Of a stretch of 64,000 nucleotides of DNA, positions 1 through 8,519 are shown one piece after another (position 1 is the stretch's first letter; the number at the start of each line of letters is the position of its first letter). A program made the translations under genes and the position numbers. The notes under the pieces are model-generated. The model saw nothing but the letters and a program-made list of their open reading frames with translations, had not been told where the DNA came from and searched no databases. Source of the stretch: JBOZRQ01 sp050789255 (GTDB lineage: Bacteria; Bacillota; Sulfobacillia; Symbiobacteriales; Symbiobacteriaceae); NCBI GenBank assembly GCA_050789255.1, contig JBOZRQ010000057.1:124001-188000 (forward strand). Reading direction: 5' to 3'.

Positions 1-625
1 TCGCCGGGCGCAGCAGGGGCAGGGTGACCCGCCAGAACTGCTGCCACCGGGTGGCACCGTCGACCTCCGCCGCCTCGTAGAGCTCCTCGGGGATCGACTC
101 CAGGCCGGCGAGCATCAGGAGGACGACCACCGGGGCGACCTTCCACAGGTCGGCGAAGCAGACCATCAAGAGCGTCCGCAGGCCGCCGGCCGCCCAGTCG
201 ACGGGGACCTGGATCATGCCGAGCCGGAAGAGGAGCTCGTTGAGGTAGCCGTTGGAGTCGAATATGTACATGAGCGTGACACCCGAGACGATCGTCGGGA
301 CGCCCATCGGGACCAGGAGCAGGGAGCGAAAGAGCGCCCGCAGCTTAAAGGTCCGCTGCAGGATTAGTGCGAGGCCTAGGCCGGTGGTTAGTTGGAGGGT
401 GAGTCCGATGAGCACGATCAGGACCGTGTTTCGCAGGGCCGCCTGGAACTGGCTGTTCGCGAACAGGGTCCGGTAGTGCTCCAGGGTGAACTCCCCGGAC
501 TTGGTGGTGAAGCCGAAGGTGATGGACTGCAGGACCGGCATCAAGGTAAAGCCGACAATGTAGGCCACTAGTGGGAGCAACAGTACGATCTCCAGCCAGT
601 GGCGCTTCAGCAGGGCTGTCTTCAC
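1..625 (-). CDS. Sugar ABC transporter permease (MalF/UgpA type), 3' end beyond window
   Basis: Integral membrane subunit of a carbohydrate ABC importer. The reading frame starts at GTG 625 with GGGAGG about five bases upstream and runs off the left edge after about 208 codons. A hydrophobic helix (EIVLLLPLVAYIVGF) follows a short basic N-terminus, and the cytoplasmic-loop EAA motif that docks on the ATPase is visible near the edge (EELYEAAEVDGATRWQQFW). The binding-protein and second permease genes should lie outside the window to the left or elsewhere. It is the first gene behind a promoter covered by LacI-type operators, so sugar-responsive repression is likely. The substrate cannot be told from this fragment. 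Confidence 0.9.
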   Translation of the reverse strand, partial: MKTALLKRHWLEIVLLLPLVAYIVGFTLMPVLQSITFGFTTKSGEFTLEHYRTLFANSQFQAALRNTVLIVLIGLTLQLTTGLGLALILQRTFKLRALFRSLLLVPMGVPTIVSGVTLMYIFDSNGYLNELLFRLGMIQVPVDWAAGGLRTLLMVCFADLWKVAPVVVLLMLAGLESIPEELYEAAEVDGATRWQQFWRVTLPLLRPA

Positions 626-652
626 GCTCAGCCTCCCTTCGGTTGGAGCCGA

Positions 653-702
653 GTGGGAACGTTCCCACTTTGGAGTAAGGTTCGGAGTGGGAACGTTCTC
701 AC
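653..702 (-). promoter_or_regulatory. Tandem LacI/GalR-family operators
   Basis: Two near-identical 16-bp palindromes: GTGGGAACGTTCCCAC at 653-668 (perfect) and GTGGGAACGTTCTCAC at 687-702 (one mismatch), centres 34 bp apart. The central AACGTT in a GC-flanked palindrome is the usual form of LacI/GalR operators. The distal one starts just after the -10 of the permease promoter and the proximal one lies in the leader, so binding should block initiation. Confidence 0.8.
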
Positions 703-710
703 TTAAGGTC

Positions 711-738
711 AGTATAACAGGAGTGGTTATTGTGTCAA
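711..738 (-). promoter_or_regulatory. Sigma-A promoter of the sugar ABC permease
   Basis: Reading the minus strand, TTGACA (738-733) and TATACT (716-711) are separated by 16 bp. The predicted start near 704 falls at the edge of the distal LacI-type operator. Confidence 0.75.
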
Positions 739-1098
739 TATTGAGTGACCGACTATAGTTCGAAATACAGATTCATTTCCTGCTCCTCACATACTCGAGA
801 TAACGATTCTGCTGACCTAAATGCCTGTGCCTTGCTGGTACTGTTCCTCTACGTCAAAGAGCCCTGGGGCAGTCAAAGAAAGATAGGTACTACTGGCGGT
901 TTGCACTTGCGGTGCGACTAGTCGAACCCGTGTGACGGTGAGGACGTTCGGGAACTTCCCGAGGAACAGCATTAAAAGTGCATTTCGGTGAGCATCCCTG
1001 CGCTCTTGATCATTAAAGTCCAAAAACTACAGGAATGTGGCTAGACCAAAGCGAAAGTTCAGTTTCGTTAAGGTGACTGAACTGGAGGCTCTGACGAT
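739..1098. other. Intergenic boundary of the island; no supported gene
   Basis: Base composition shifts here from GC-rich to clearly AT-richer DNA. A 68-codon minus-strand frame (817-1023) has no convincing ribosome-binding site and no recognisable product. GGAGG at 1084-1088 belongs to the next gene. Confidence 0.5.
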
Positions 1099-1539
1099 AT
1101 GCATGTAGCACGCCACGAATTGCGTGGTGCCTTTCGTAAGCACTTACACGCTTATCGCACCGCCGGCGGTGGGGCAACTGCCTCGCATCGCCTGCTCCTG
1201 GCGTACGCCGTGGAATGTGGTTTAAAGCTCCTGATCATGATGGATCAGATAGCGGAGTCCACATTGGAGATAAGCCTCATACCTGATCTCGGATGGATGG
1301 TTCAGGGGACCAGTGGTCATGATATTTCCCGATTGGCAAACAAGGCCGGTTACCCCGCCCCACCGTCCCTAGTCCTCGATTGTGTGCCTCTGGGAACGTT
1401 TACCCGGCAAGCCGAAAGTAGGACCATGCACCTGGTTTGGCGGTACGGAGTTGCAGTCCAGAATGAACCTAGTGAACTAGCGGTGGCCGGCACGCTAGAG
1501 ACCATTGCTAAGTGGATCGAGGAGGAACTTTCGCTATGA
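1099..1539 (+). CDS. Small all-alpha (HEPN-like?) partner of the KGGVGRT ATPase
   Basis: A 146-residue protein starting at ATG 1099 behind GGAGG (1084-1088). I do not recognise a named family. It is predicted to be mostly helical; the segment HRLLLAYAVECGLKLLI (about residues 30-46) followed by a Gly-His-Asp turn and a WRYG helix resembles HEPN-fold accessory proteins, but the RxxxxH catalytic pair is not present, so any HEPN relationship would be non-catalytic. Its stop overlaps the ATG of the ATPase gene (ATGA), so the two are translationally coupled and very probably work together. Defence function is inferred from this pairing and the island context. Confidence 0.6.
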   Translation: MHVARHELRGAFRKHLHAYRTAGGGATASHRLLLAYAVECGLKLLIMMDQIAESTLEISLIPDLGWMVQGTSGHDISRLANKAGYPAPPSLVLDCVPLGTFTRQAESRTMHLVWRYGVAVQNEPSELAVAGTLETIAKWIEEELSL

Positions 1540-4241
1540 GCTCTACGCGTTTTTATACTTGGCACGATGTCGAGATGGCGCTTCGGTGGCAAGTGGAACG
1601 ACAGGCATGGCCCGACAACTGGGTAAGTGTTGACGTTACTCCGACCCAAGTCCTTATTGAAGTCGGCGAACCGTTCTCACCTGGCTCCGAAGAACGAGTC
1701 TGGGCTTACCTGGAGTCCATTTTTCCCAACCGCTTAGACGAAGCCAGCCGTCTTTTGCTGCTAGATGATCTTCCGGGCGAGACGCGTGCACTTCGTGTAA
1801 TTGTTGACTTTACTCCAGGGGTAAGGCGGTTACCCAAGCCAGGGCGTCCACTATTCAAGAGCATGCGTTCAACAGCTGAGGAAATGCCGGGGACGCCTGA
1901 AGGGGCACCTCCTCTGGTCGCGTTCTACTCGTTCAAAGGCGGGGTAGGAAGGACCTTGTCTCTTCTCGGCTTGTTGCGAGTTCTCTCTCAACGGGCGAAA
2001 ACCAAGCCCATTCTCATCGTCGACGCGGACATTGAAGCTCCAGGTCTGTCCTGGCTTGCCCGCAAGCAGGGCGGATTTCAGGACTTCAGTTTCTTAGACG
2101 CACTAGCCTTGGTTCAAGGAGTTTCCGATTGGCGTAAGCAAACACTTCCTTTGATGGTGGAGAAGGTTCGTGCAGAGAGGTTAAGGGTTCCGGTCAACGG
2201 AAGAGTCAGTGAACACTTCTTCTTGCCTGCATTCCGAGCAGATCACCAACTAATCCATCCACCATTTGACCCAAATCAGTTGTTGCGGGCCCCTGACCGC
2301 AAGTGGGTAGTCACCGACGTTTTGCTTGAGTTGGGCAAACGCCTGGGAGTCAGCGCGGTGCTGGTTGACCTCCGAGCTGGAGTGAGCGAACTGTCTGCCC
2401 CGGTGCTATTCGACCCCCGTGTGAAGCGAGTTGTGGTGTCCTCGACCTCACTACAGGCCGTGCGTGGCACGGAGTTCGTCCTGCAAGAACTTAATAGACG
2501 TCTACCCCCAAAATCCTCATCCGACACTCCCGCTGTTCTGCTAACCATGGTTCCTCCGCAAGTGGATCGTAATCTGATCGACGACATCCACAACACCCTT
2601 CAAGCAACCTATCTGGACGCAGATGCCTCAGGCTCGACAGCAGACAGCCTTTTTATGGAGGAGCCCCTGGACATTACCGAGATCCCGTTCGCACAACAAC
2701 TGGTGCACTTGAATGATTTAGACGACATTGACTACAAACTCAGCGGTGCGGAGCTGGAGTTCGCCTTAAAACGCGTGGCTGGCGATCTCGTTCCAGAAGC
2801 GACTGAACGCCCGGAATATCGTATCGATCAACCTCGTGCGCTGCTAAACAGGCTGATCAACTTCACCAGGCGTTTCGAGTATGCCGAGAGGAGCGAAACC
2901 GGGTCTTTCCTTCGGACCGTGCCGTTGCGAAACCTTGCTCGAAAGTTTGCTGTCGAAGCTCCTAGAGCCGTAGTCATGGGCACGAAGGGGTCCGGCAAAA
3001 CCTTCACTTATCTTCAAGTAGCTCGCGCCGGTGATTGGGATCGTTTTGCGTCGGAGCTCCTCACCACGGGTTCGGGAGGAAGTCATCCGATTCTTCCCCT
3101 TATCCGTCCCAGGTTCTTAGAGAATCCAGAGGTCATTCACCGAGTGTGGACCGAGACGCATCGCATCTTAGGAAGTGGGACTGGCCTGTCCCCCGAAGAC
3201 GTGGGACGGAAACTTGAGGATGCCGTCGATGCCAAAGAAGCTGCAGAGGGCTTCTGGCGGAACTTCTGGTTACGCATGTTGTCAGAGTCGGCTGGGCTTC
3301 CCCCTGGTGCCGAAGATCCGTTAGGAGCACTGCAGGAGTATTTGGAACGAAGGAACCTGAATCTCACTTTCATTGTCGACGGACTGGAGGATTGGCTACA
3401 AAATGCCCACTCCAGTCCCGAAGCTCAAACTGCGATTCGCGGGCTATGTCTTGGCGTCTTCGACCAACTATCAACGATTCCGAACCGCCGCATCGGTTTA
3501 GTGGTGTTTATCAGAAAGGACTTAGCCCAAGTATCTATTCGCCAGAATTTCGGGCAATTCGAAGCACTTCACGACGCCTATGAACTCAGATGGAACGTCG
3601 AAGAGGCTCTTCGCCTCGTCGTCTGGGCGTTGCAGGAGGCGGGGATATCGGACGAAGTTCTGCATGACAATGCCCATGTAGACCCAGTGTCCCTAACACA
3701 ATCTGAGTTGGAGCGCTCACTGCAGACATTGTGGGGACTTAAGCTAGGAACTGACATGGGCAAGGGGGCATACTCTGCGAATTGGGTTCTGTCAGCGCTA
3801 TCCGACTTCCAAGGAAGGCTTCAGGCCCGAGACCTGATGCGCTTTTTGCTCCACTCTGCCAAGCACAGTATTTCGACGCCGCCAACTGCTCGTAAGGCTG
3901 ACCGCTTGCTGCAGATTGGTGCGATGAAAGGCGCTATCAAGCCGTGTGGAGAAGAAAAGGTCAGCCAGATCAAACAAGAGATTCCGGCTCTACAGGATGT
4001 ATTGGACCGCATTCAGCGAGCTCCGGAAGGCCTTCGCAAAATGCCTTTTACGTATGAGACCTTCGCAATCCGAGTGTCGGAGCTTCAGATGATGAAGAAC
4101 CAGGGTATCGTGTTTGAAGACGACGGCAAACTGTACACACCTGAAATTTACCGTCAGGGTCTCGGACTTAGACTCGAAAAATGGGCGCGTCCTGAGGTCG
4201 TAACTCTAATGCGCCGCGCTTTAGCCGCCGCACAGCGGTAA
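1536..4241 (+). CDS. Two-P-loop ATPase with KGGVGRT motif, candidate defence/signalling ATPase
   Basis: A 901-residue protein. I place the start at ATG 1536, nine bases after GGAGGA and overlapping the upstream stop, not at the in-frame GTG 1512. An N-terminal unknown domain (1-125) precedes a ParA/MinD-like domain with the deviant Walker A KGGVGRT (134-140), the strand ILIVDAD (160-165) and a later acidic strand LVDLRAG (about 276-282). A second, classical P-loop GTKGSGKT is at 482-489, with a Walker-B-like strand FIVDGLEDW further on; the C-terminal third looks helical. The KGGVGR variant ATPases are known as a family often found beside effector domains. The protein likely acts as an NTP-driven sensor or scaffold for the small upstream partner, but the actual reaction is unknown. 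Confidence 0.8.
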   Translation: MSSTRFYTWHDVEMALRWQVERQAWPDNWVSVDVTPTQVLIEVGEPFSPGSEERVWAYLESIFPNRLDEASRLLLLDDLPGETRALRVIVDFTPGVRRLPKPGRPLFKSMRSTAEEMPGTPEGAPPLVAFYSFKGGVGRTLSLLGLLRVLSQRAKTKPILIVDADIEAPGLSWLARKQGGFQDFSFLDALALVQGVSDWRKQTLPLMVEKVRAERLRVPVNGRVSEHFFLPAFRADHQLIHPPFDPNQLLRAPDRKWVVTDVLLELGKRLGVSAVLVDLRAGVSELSAPVLFDPRVKRVVVSSTSLQAVRGTEFVLQELNRRLPPKSSSDTPAVLLTMVPPQVDRNLIDDIHNTLQATYLDADASGSTADSLFMEEPLDITEIPFAQQLVHLNDLDDIDYKLSGAELEFALKRVAGDLVPEATERPEYRIDQPRALLNRLINFTRRFEYAERSETGSFLRTVPLRNLARKFAVEAPRAVVMGTKGSGKTFTYLQVARAGDWDRFASELLTTGSGGSHPILPLIRPRFLENPEVIHRVWTETHRILGSGTGLSPEDVGRKLEDAVDAKEAAEGFWRNFWLRMLSESAGLPPGAEDPLGALQEYLERRNLNLTFIVDGLEDWLQNAHSSPEAQTAIRGLCLGVFDQLSTIPNRRIGLVVFIRKDLAQVSIRQNFGQFEALHDAYELRWNVEEALRLVVWALQEAGISDEVLHDNAHVDPVSLTQSELERSLQTLWGLKLGTDMGKGAYSANWVLSALSDFQGRLQARDLMRFLLHSAKHSISTPPTARKADRLLQIGAMKGAIKPCGEEKVSQIKQEIPALQDVLDRIQRAPEGLRKMPFTYETFAIRVSELQMMKNQGIVFEDDGKLYTPEIYRQGLGLRLEKWARPEVVTLMRRALAAAQR

Positions 4242-4307
4242 ATTACCAGGACCAGGGTGTGAGTCATGGCGGATGACTACATGAGCAGCACAAAAACCTT
4301 GGTTATC

Positions 4308-4344
4308 AAAGACTTCCACCAAGCGGAAGTTGGTGGAAGTCTTT
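4308..4344 (+). terminator. Perfect 15-bp hairpin after the ATPase gene
   Basis: AAAGACTTCCACCAA (4308-4322) and TTGGTGGAAGTCTTT (4330-4344) form a perfect stem with a seven-base loop, 66 bp past the stop. No T-run follows, so it may act as an RNA-stabilising or weak termination structure. Confidence 0.5.
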
Positions 4345-4864
4345 CATGGGTCATGTACTTAGCTGTCAGGCAAAGATAACACCACCCGGTGTAGGTAGCT
4401 AACCCCGTGCGGAACACAAGAGTTACCGATACTCTTTACTTCAAAGTTCCGATGATCAACTCTCGGTATGAAGTGCACTGTGAGTGAGGAGTGGTCCCCA
4501 GAGGTGCTGGGCACCAGTCCGGCGCCCGCACGCTGGTCCACCCCGGCATAGCTCTGCGAGGTTGTAGGGGGCGCGAACACTTGCACAGTGACGCCCAGGA
4601 GGGATTGGCCCTTCTGGGCGTGTTCTCCTCGGAGCCGGTACAATTCTGAGTTCGGGGCCGTGAATCATAGGTAGGGTATTCCCCATGGCACTCGCACAAA
4701 AGATGCCCGCTGCCGTAACCCACGGCGGAGGGCATCGTCTCTTCTCGGGTATGGGCGCCTTGTCGGGCACGCCCCGAGAGAATTCCGATACGAAGGAGTC
4801 TAAATGGTTTGAGCGAATAATATGTTCAATCACTGGCTGAACATTGCTGTAGGGGTGCATTTCG
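4345..4864. other. 520-bp gap with a coding-like minus-strand remnant
   Basis: No gene with a convincing start. A minus-strand frame 4643-4359 reads like genuine protein at its end (short beta-strand-like segments such as LLGVTVQVFAPP and VHFIPRVDHRNFEV, stop at 4359) but begins without a ribosome-binding site directly after a stop; a second minus frame upstream (to about 4860) also looks partly coding. A decayed or frameshifted small gene is possible. Confidence 0.3.
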
Positions 4865-5698
4865 GTGGCGCACACGCCGGTAGGACGTAAGGTTATAGAG
4901 CAGCTCGCAAAACTAAACGACCAACTCTGTTTTTTTCTGTTCGCTGAGCATGAGGTTAAACGGGAGCTTGACCGATTCTCATCCACGCTAGACGAACGTC
5001 TAGCTACAGACCTCTTCGGTGGCAATCCGTATGCACAACGAATCGATGTGAAGCTTCGCAAGTTGCGGCGATACCAGGAGGAGAATCGCTCCGCCAGTTT
5101 CTCCGCATTCTTTTCGACTTCGTACGAGGTTGCTTTCTCTTACTACGAAGAGGCGATATGCTTGGTGGAAGCCTGCAATGGCGTCACGCGCCAGCCAAGC
5201 GCTGAACCGAGGCCAGAACACCGCTTTTACAGTCACCTGTCGGTTGCCGCCCCGATACCTATCGAGGCGGTTCTAACCATGGAGTATCTTCGCCTGCGTA
5301 GAAATCACTGGGTTCACCGCGCAGGCGCGGTGTCTACCGCCTGGACAAGTCATGCCTCAAGCCATGGGGTTTCATTAAACGCATGGTGGAGTACCTCGAG
5401 AGAACCGATTGATTTCGGCACTGCGTCGCTCGCTTTGCCGGATGAACTAGAAACGATTGCTCTCATAAAGATGCTCCGGCTTTCGATATTGAAGATGGAC
5501 GAAGCCATTGGTACAGCACTTACTCCTCTAGGTATACTTGTTGTCTGTGCAAGACAGTTGCCTAACGCCCAGCGGCTTCCGAACCGGGACGTTATTGCTG
5601 CCCGTTCTCGAAAAGTACAGAACCTAGCAAAGAAAGAATATGGGTTGAACGCAACTCTGGTGGAAGCAGAACAAGCCGTTCGGATCGCTGCACGATGA
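4865..5698 (+). CDS. HEPN-motif protein, putative RNase
   Basis: A 277-residue protein from GTG 4865 (weak AGGGGTG upstream). Most of it is helical. At 146-151 it has RNHWVH within LRLRRNHWVHRAG, which fits the RxxxxH active-site signature of HEPN ribonucleases, including the polar residue directly after the Arg and the Gly after the His. HEPN proteins of this type commonly act as abortive-infection or toxin RNases. It stands alone between gaps of 520 and 140 bp, followed in the same orientation by a PD-(D/E)XK nuclease gene. No MNT-type antitoxin is adjacent. The family is not one I can name; the motif is seen, the activity is inferred. Confidence 0.6.
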   Translation: MAHTPVGRKVIEQLAKLNDQLCFFLFAEHEVKRELDRFSSTLDERLATDLFGGNPYAQRIDVKLRKLRRYQEENRSASFSAFFSTSYEVAFSYYEEAICLVEACNGVTRQPSAEPRPEHRFYSHLSVAAPIPIEAVLTMEYLRLRRNHWVHRAGAVSTAWTSHASSHGVSLNAWWSTSREPIDFGTASLALPDELETIALIKMLRLSILKMDEAIGTALTPLGILVVCARQLPNAQRLPNRDVIAARSRKVQNLAKKEYGLNATLVEAEQAVRIAAR

Positions 5699-5840
5699 CG
5701 GAATCAGTCCAGTGTTTTGAGTGCCATTAGGCCGAAAGGATCGGCCTAAAAACCGTAACAGTTTAGACGTGTAACGCTGCATGCGCCAAGGTCGAGTTTT
5801 GCTCACCGTTCAAACAAGCAAAGAGATGGAGGGAGCGTCA

Positions 5841-6308
5841 TTGGAGAAATACGTGGAGTATTATTTCAAGTTCAAGGAACTGACGGTTCTGCATCGAGGC
5901 TTGGGTTTTGGCGACAACCCGCCCCTTCCCGAAGTATTCACCCAGGATATTTGTAGACATCTTTACAAATTGGGCAAATGGGAAGACCGGAAGGCGGATG
6001 CTAAGGATTCCAACGGCAAAGCAATTGAAATTAAGGCCACCGGTACGCCGTCTGGAACTACCACTATTGATATGAATGCCATCAACAATTTGGGCGACCG
6101 GTTTGCTGGTCTGTACTGGATGTACTTCGACCTCGATAACGACGAAATAGAGATTTGCTACATCGAGGCCAAGCGGTTTGCGGGTATACAGCCCAAACCT
6201 CGTGGGCAGAGAAACAACATAACCCTCTCACAATACGTCGGTGAAGAGACCCCGAAAGTTCGGTTCTGTTTCGAGCGAAGGGTGATTCGGAAAGCTAGTG
6301 TCGGCTGA
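5841..6308 (+). CDS. Orphan PD-(D/E)XK endonuclease, Bsp6I-like
   Basis: About 155 residues. I prefer TTG 5841 because GGAGGGAG (5828-5835) lies five bases before it; an in-frame ATG at 5781 has no ribosome-binding site. Residues 48-66 read WEDRKADAKDSNGKAIEIK, a PD-(D/E)XK active site (Asp 53 or 56, Glu63-Ile-Lys65). Size, the N-terminal KYVEYYFKFKEL and this motif arrangement resemble Bsp6I-family type II restriction enzymes (recognition GCNGC in the type member). No DNA methyltransferase gene is next to it, which is odd for a true restriction enzyme; it could be a solitary defence nuclease or a remnant of a broken system. Confidence 0.55.
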   Translation: MEKYVEYYFKFKELTVLHRGLGFGDNPPLPEVFTQDICRHLYKLGKWEDRKADAKDSNGKAIEIKATGTPSGTTTIDMNAINNLGDRFAGLYWMYFDLDNDEIEICYIEAKRFAGIQPKPRGQRNNITLSQYVGEETPKVRFCFERRVIRKASVG

Positions 6309-7006
6309 GCATGTCGCGTCTTACTTCAATCCTCCGGCGTGGGAGCGGAGAGACATAGGCATCCCCATGGGGCGGGTCGGCCTTTGCCGCTCGAGTAACC
6401 ATACGTGCCACATCCCCCGCAAGGTAGTCGCTAACCCGAATTGTGCTGGCGAACTTTACATCAGAAAAAGCACTGTGAGTTTGCTCGCTCGCCTAACCTA
6501 GAAACACGAGGAAGCTAGAATTATCTCTCCAGCGTTCACTGCGTAATGAGGTCGATGAGCGAGCGCCGGCGTCGACGTTCCCTCCTGTGACCCCAGGTCG
6601 GTAGGGAAAGGAAGTCCTTAACCCCTACAACGCCTATTCCTTGATCTCCCGACCGCTTTGTTGCTTCGGCTTGTCAACATAAACTCTTAAGAATGGCTGC
6701 CCCTATGGCTTTGAAGTTGTCCTCATCACCAAGCTGGCACAGAGGAGATCTGACCAGAGAGGGGTGTGGGACAACTAACCTGTTCATTCTGGATAGTCAT
6801 CTTCCATGCGGTGGTCGTGACGTACACTGGCCTGGTGAGGCCGGGGCCGGATGGCCTGAAAAGGCCGTTCTCAACCCGGGATGTACCAATTGACCGTTAA
6901 GCTCACCGGTACCTTGGGAATCGGCAATATAGACGACTTGGCCCGGTCGGTGCGGGAGGTAGGCCACCGATACTCGCTCCCCTCCGGAGTCGAAGGGAGT
7001 ACCGCC
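6309..7006. other. 700-bp gap with no supported gene
   Basis: Several short plus-strand frames (for example 6298-6501, 6693-6893) lack ribosome-binding sites and have unlikely composition. A frame from 6881 is open into the next feature but its ATG has no Shine-Dalgarno. I see no RNA gene or repeat here. Confidence 0.5.
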
Positions 7007-7630
7007 ATGCCAAAACCCTACTATCGCTTAGAGGGCTACCTCAACCTGATCGAGACTTTTCCACAGCGCCCGGAGTGTATTCGTTCCTATGATAAGCTGC
7101 CGACGCTGATCGCAGACATCCGCGAGAAGATTAAGTCAGCTGAAAAATCGCCCCTTATGGTTCCGAAGGACGGCCAAGTCTACCGCCACGAGATTGGTCT
7201 GATGGGACACAGCTATTAAGCCGTTGCCTGGGATATTCAGCGGGCCAAGCAACTAGTAACCAAGTATGGGATCCAGCCCCAAAGAGGCCCCATAGCGGAT
7301 TTGCTGCCGAACGTTGCTCAGGACCAACTGAACCCTCGGTACCTCTCCACGGCTGCCAAGAATCCGGACCCACTATTGGTAGTCGAATACCCTTTCCTGC
7401 GGCCACCAGCAATTGTGATTGACGGCAATCACCGCTTAATCGCTCGGAAGCGAGCAGGTTTGGCTTTTACCGCCGCGTACATACTTAACGAACAGCAGTC
7501 TCTCGAGGCCATGGCCGCCGACCTGTTTCGGACCCTCTACATGGCCCACCACAATCTTGCCCAGATCATCGGCTACATGACGGGCAAGGTCAATGAACCC
7601 ACTCTGCTTCACTTGTACAGGACTCCTTAG
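7007..7630 (+). pseudogene. ParB-like (Srx/ParB fold) gene split by an in-frame TAA
   Basis: One reading frame runs from ATG 7007 (AAGGGAG about eight bases upstream) to the TAG at 7628-7630, with a single TAA at 7217-7219. Beyond the stop the frame continues to encode sensible sequence, including VIDGNHRLIARKRAG, the ParB/sulfiredoxin-type box that in this superfamily binds nucleotide or DNA. Intact, it would be about 207 residues. The C-terminal half could restart internally at TTG 7301 but has no ribosome-binding site. Most likely a recently inactivated gene; a sequencing error or stop readthrough are alternatives. The T-rich terminator after it suggests it was once an independent transcription unit. 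Confidence 0.6.
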
Positions 7631-7676
7631 CTGTTGTGCCTCCTGGTAGCAGCTACCGTGCTTTAGGTGCATACGA

Positions 7677-7711
7677 GAGGACCAATCAAACAGTTGGGTC
7701 CTCTTTTTTTT
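7677..7711 (+). terminator. Rho-independent terminator
   Basis: GAGGACC (7677-7683) pairs with GGTCCTC (7697-7703), followed by an uninterrupted run of eight T. It ends the ParB-like transcription unit. Confidence 0.85.
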
Positions 7712-7907
7712 GTGTGCTCTTGCGAATCTCAGGCGATCGCCCGGGGGTTCGGAGAGGGCATCGAGTTGGTTCTGGACAGCTGCAAGGCTCGTCCAAGAAC
7801 TGCTTGCCGCCCAACATGAGCACCGGCTCGCCAAGCTGGAAAAGTTGCATGCACGGGGAGCGGGCAAGGGCCCGCTCTTACCGCTTCAAAGGGCGGGTTC
7901 TGGACTA

Positions 7908-8381
7908 CTACCACGGAACGTGCCCAATTCCCCATTTTTCTAGGCCTGACGTCGCCAGATTCACTCGGATCACTGCCGAGAGAAGAATGGGCCCTATGTT
8001 CCATGCCTCGACATAGGGAATGTAAAATTCGCGATGTCCCACTGTTTCACGAGCGGTCCGGTTCGATATGAATCGACACAGTTTGGTCTTGTCTAATTCA
8101 AGCAGGATCGTGACCGGCTGAAAGGGGGTTGCACAATGGCCCCACCGGTCGATCGTATCCAACTGCTGCTCCATAGTGGCTTGGGGCAGATCAAACAAGC
8201 ATACACCGCCCAATTTGACTCCCCAGTTCCCCTTCGACTGTGGAAAAGTGTATTGCAGCTGCCCATCGTTCGGGAGGATAGCACCTGTAGCTACAATTCC
8301 TCTCCACCCCATAGAGGAGGTGGCGTGAAAAACCCCCGCCCCTAACAGCCTGTGAACCTCGGCGTACTCTGGCCAGTCCAT
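7908..8381 (-). CDS. Possible ADP-ribosyltransferase-like protein of the island
   Basis: A 157-residue protein. I choose ATG 8381 because GGAGGGGG ends five bases before it; an in-frame ATG at 8477 lacks a ribosome-binding site. The N-terminal part reads VFHATSSMGWRGIVATGAI followed by an Asn and Gly-rich turn and GGVCLFD, a His...Gly-xx-I/L pattern reminiscent of the first strand-helix of ADP-ribosyltransferase-fold toxins (DarT and relatives), and REFYIPYVEAW near the end offers a candidate catalytic Glu. This is pattern resemblance only; no family is certain. It is convergent with the ParB-like gene and codirectional with the large nuclease/STAND gene, from which it is 140 bp downstream. 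Confidence 0.4.
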   Translation of the reverse strand: MDWPEYAEVHRLLGAGVFHATSSMGWRGIVATGAILPNDGQLQYTFPQSKGNWGVKLGGVCLFDLPQATMEQQLDTIDRWGHCATPFQPVTILLELDKTKLCRFISNRTARETVGHREFYIPYVEAWNIGPILLSAVIRVNLATSGLEKWGIGHVPW

Positions 8382-8519
8382 GAGGTCCCCCTCCGCTCTC
8401 CCCCCAGTAGGATCTGTGTCCTCACCTACCGGAGTATGGCCAATACACTTTAGGGTGGCGATGTACGGGTCGAACATTGGCTCAAAACAGCGAGCTTACC
8501 GCTGTTTGCGGGCACTCGC

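Noticed and set aside
5841..6308. Complete type II restriction-modification system
   Set aside because: Only the nuclease-like gene is present; no methyltransferase motif was found in the neighbourhood.
6298..6893. Small plus-strand frames 6,298-6,501 and 6,693-6,893 as genes
   Set aside because: No Shine-Dalgarno, low-complexity or unlikely residue composition, and no conserved features.
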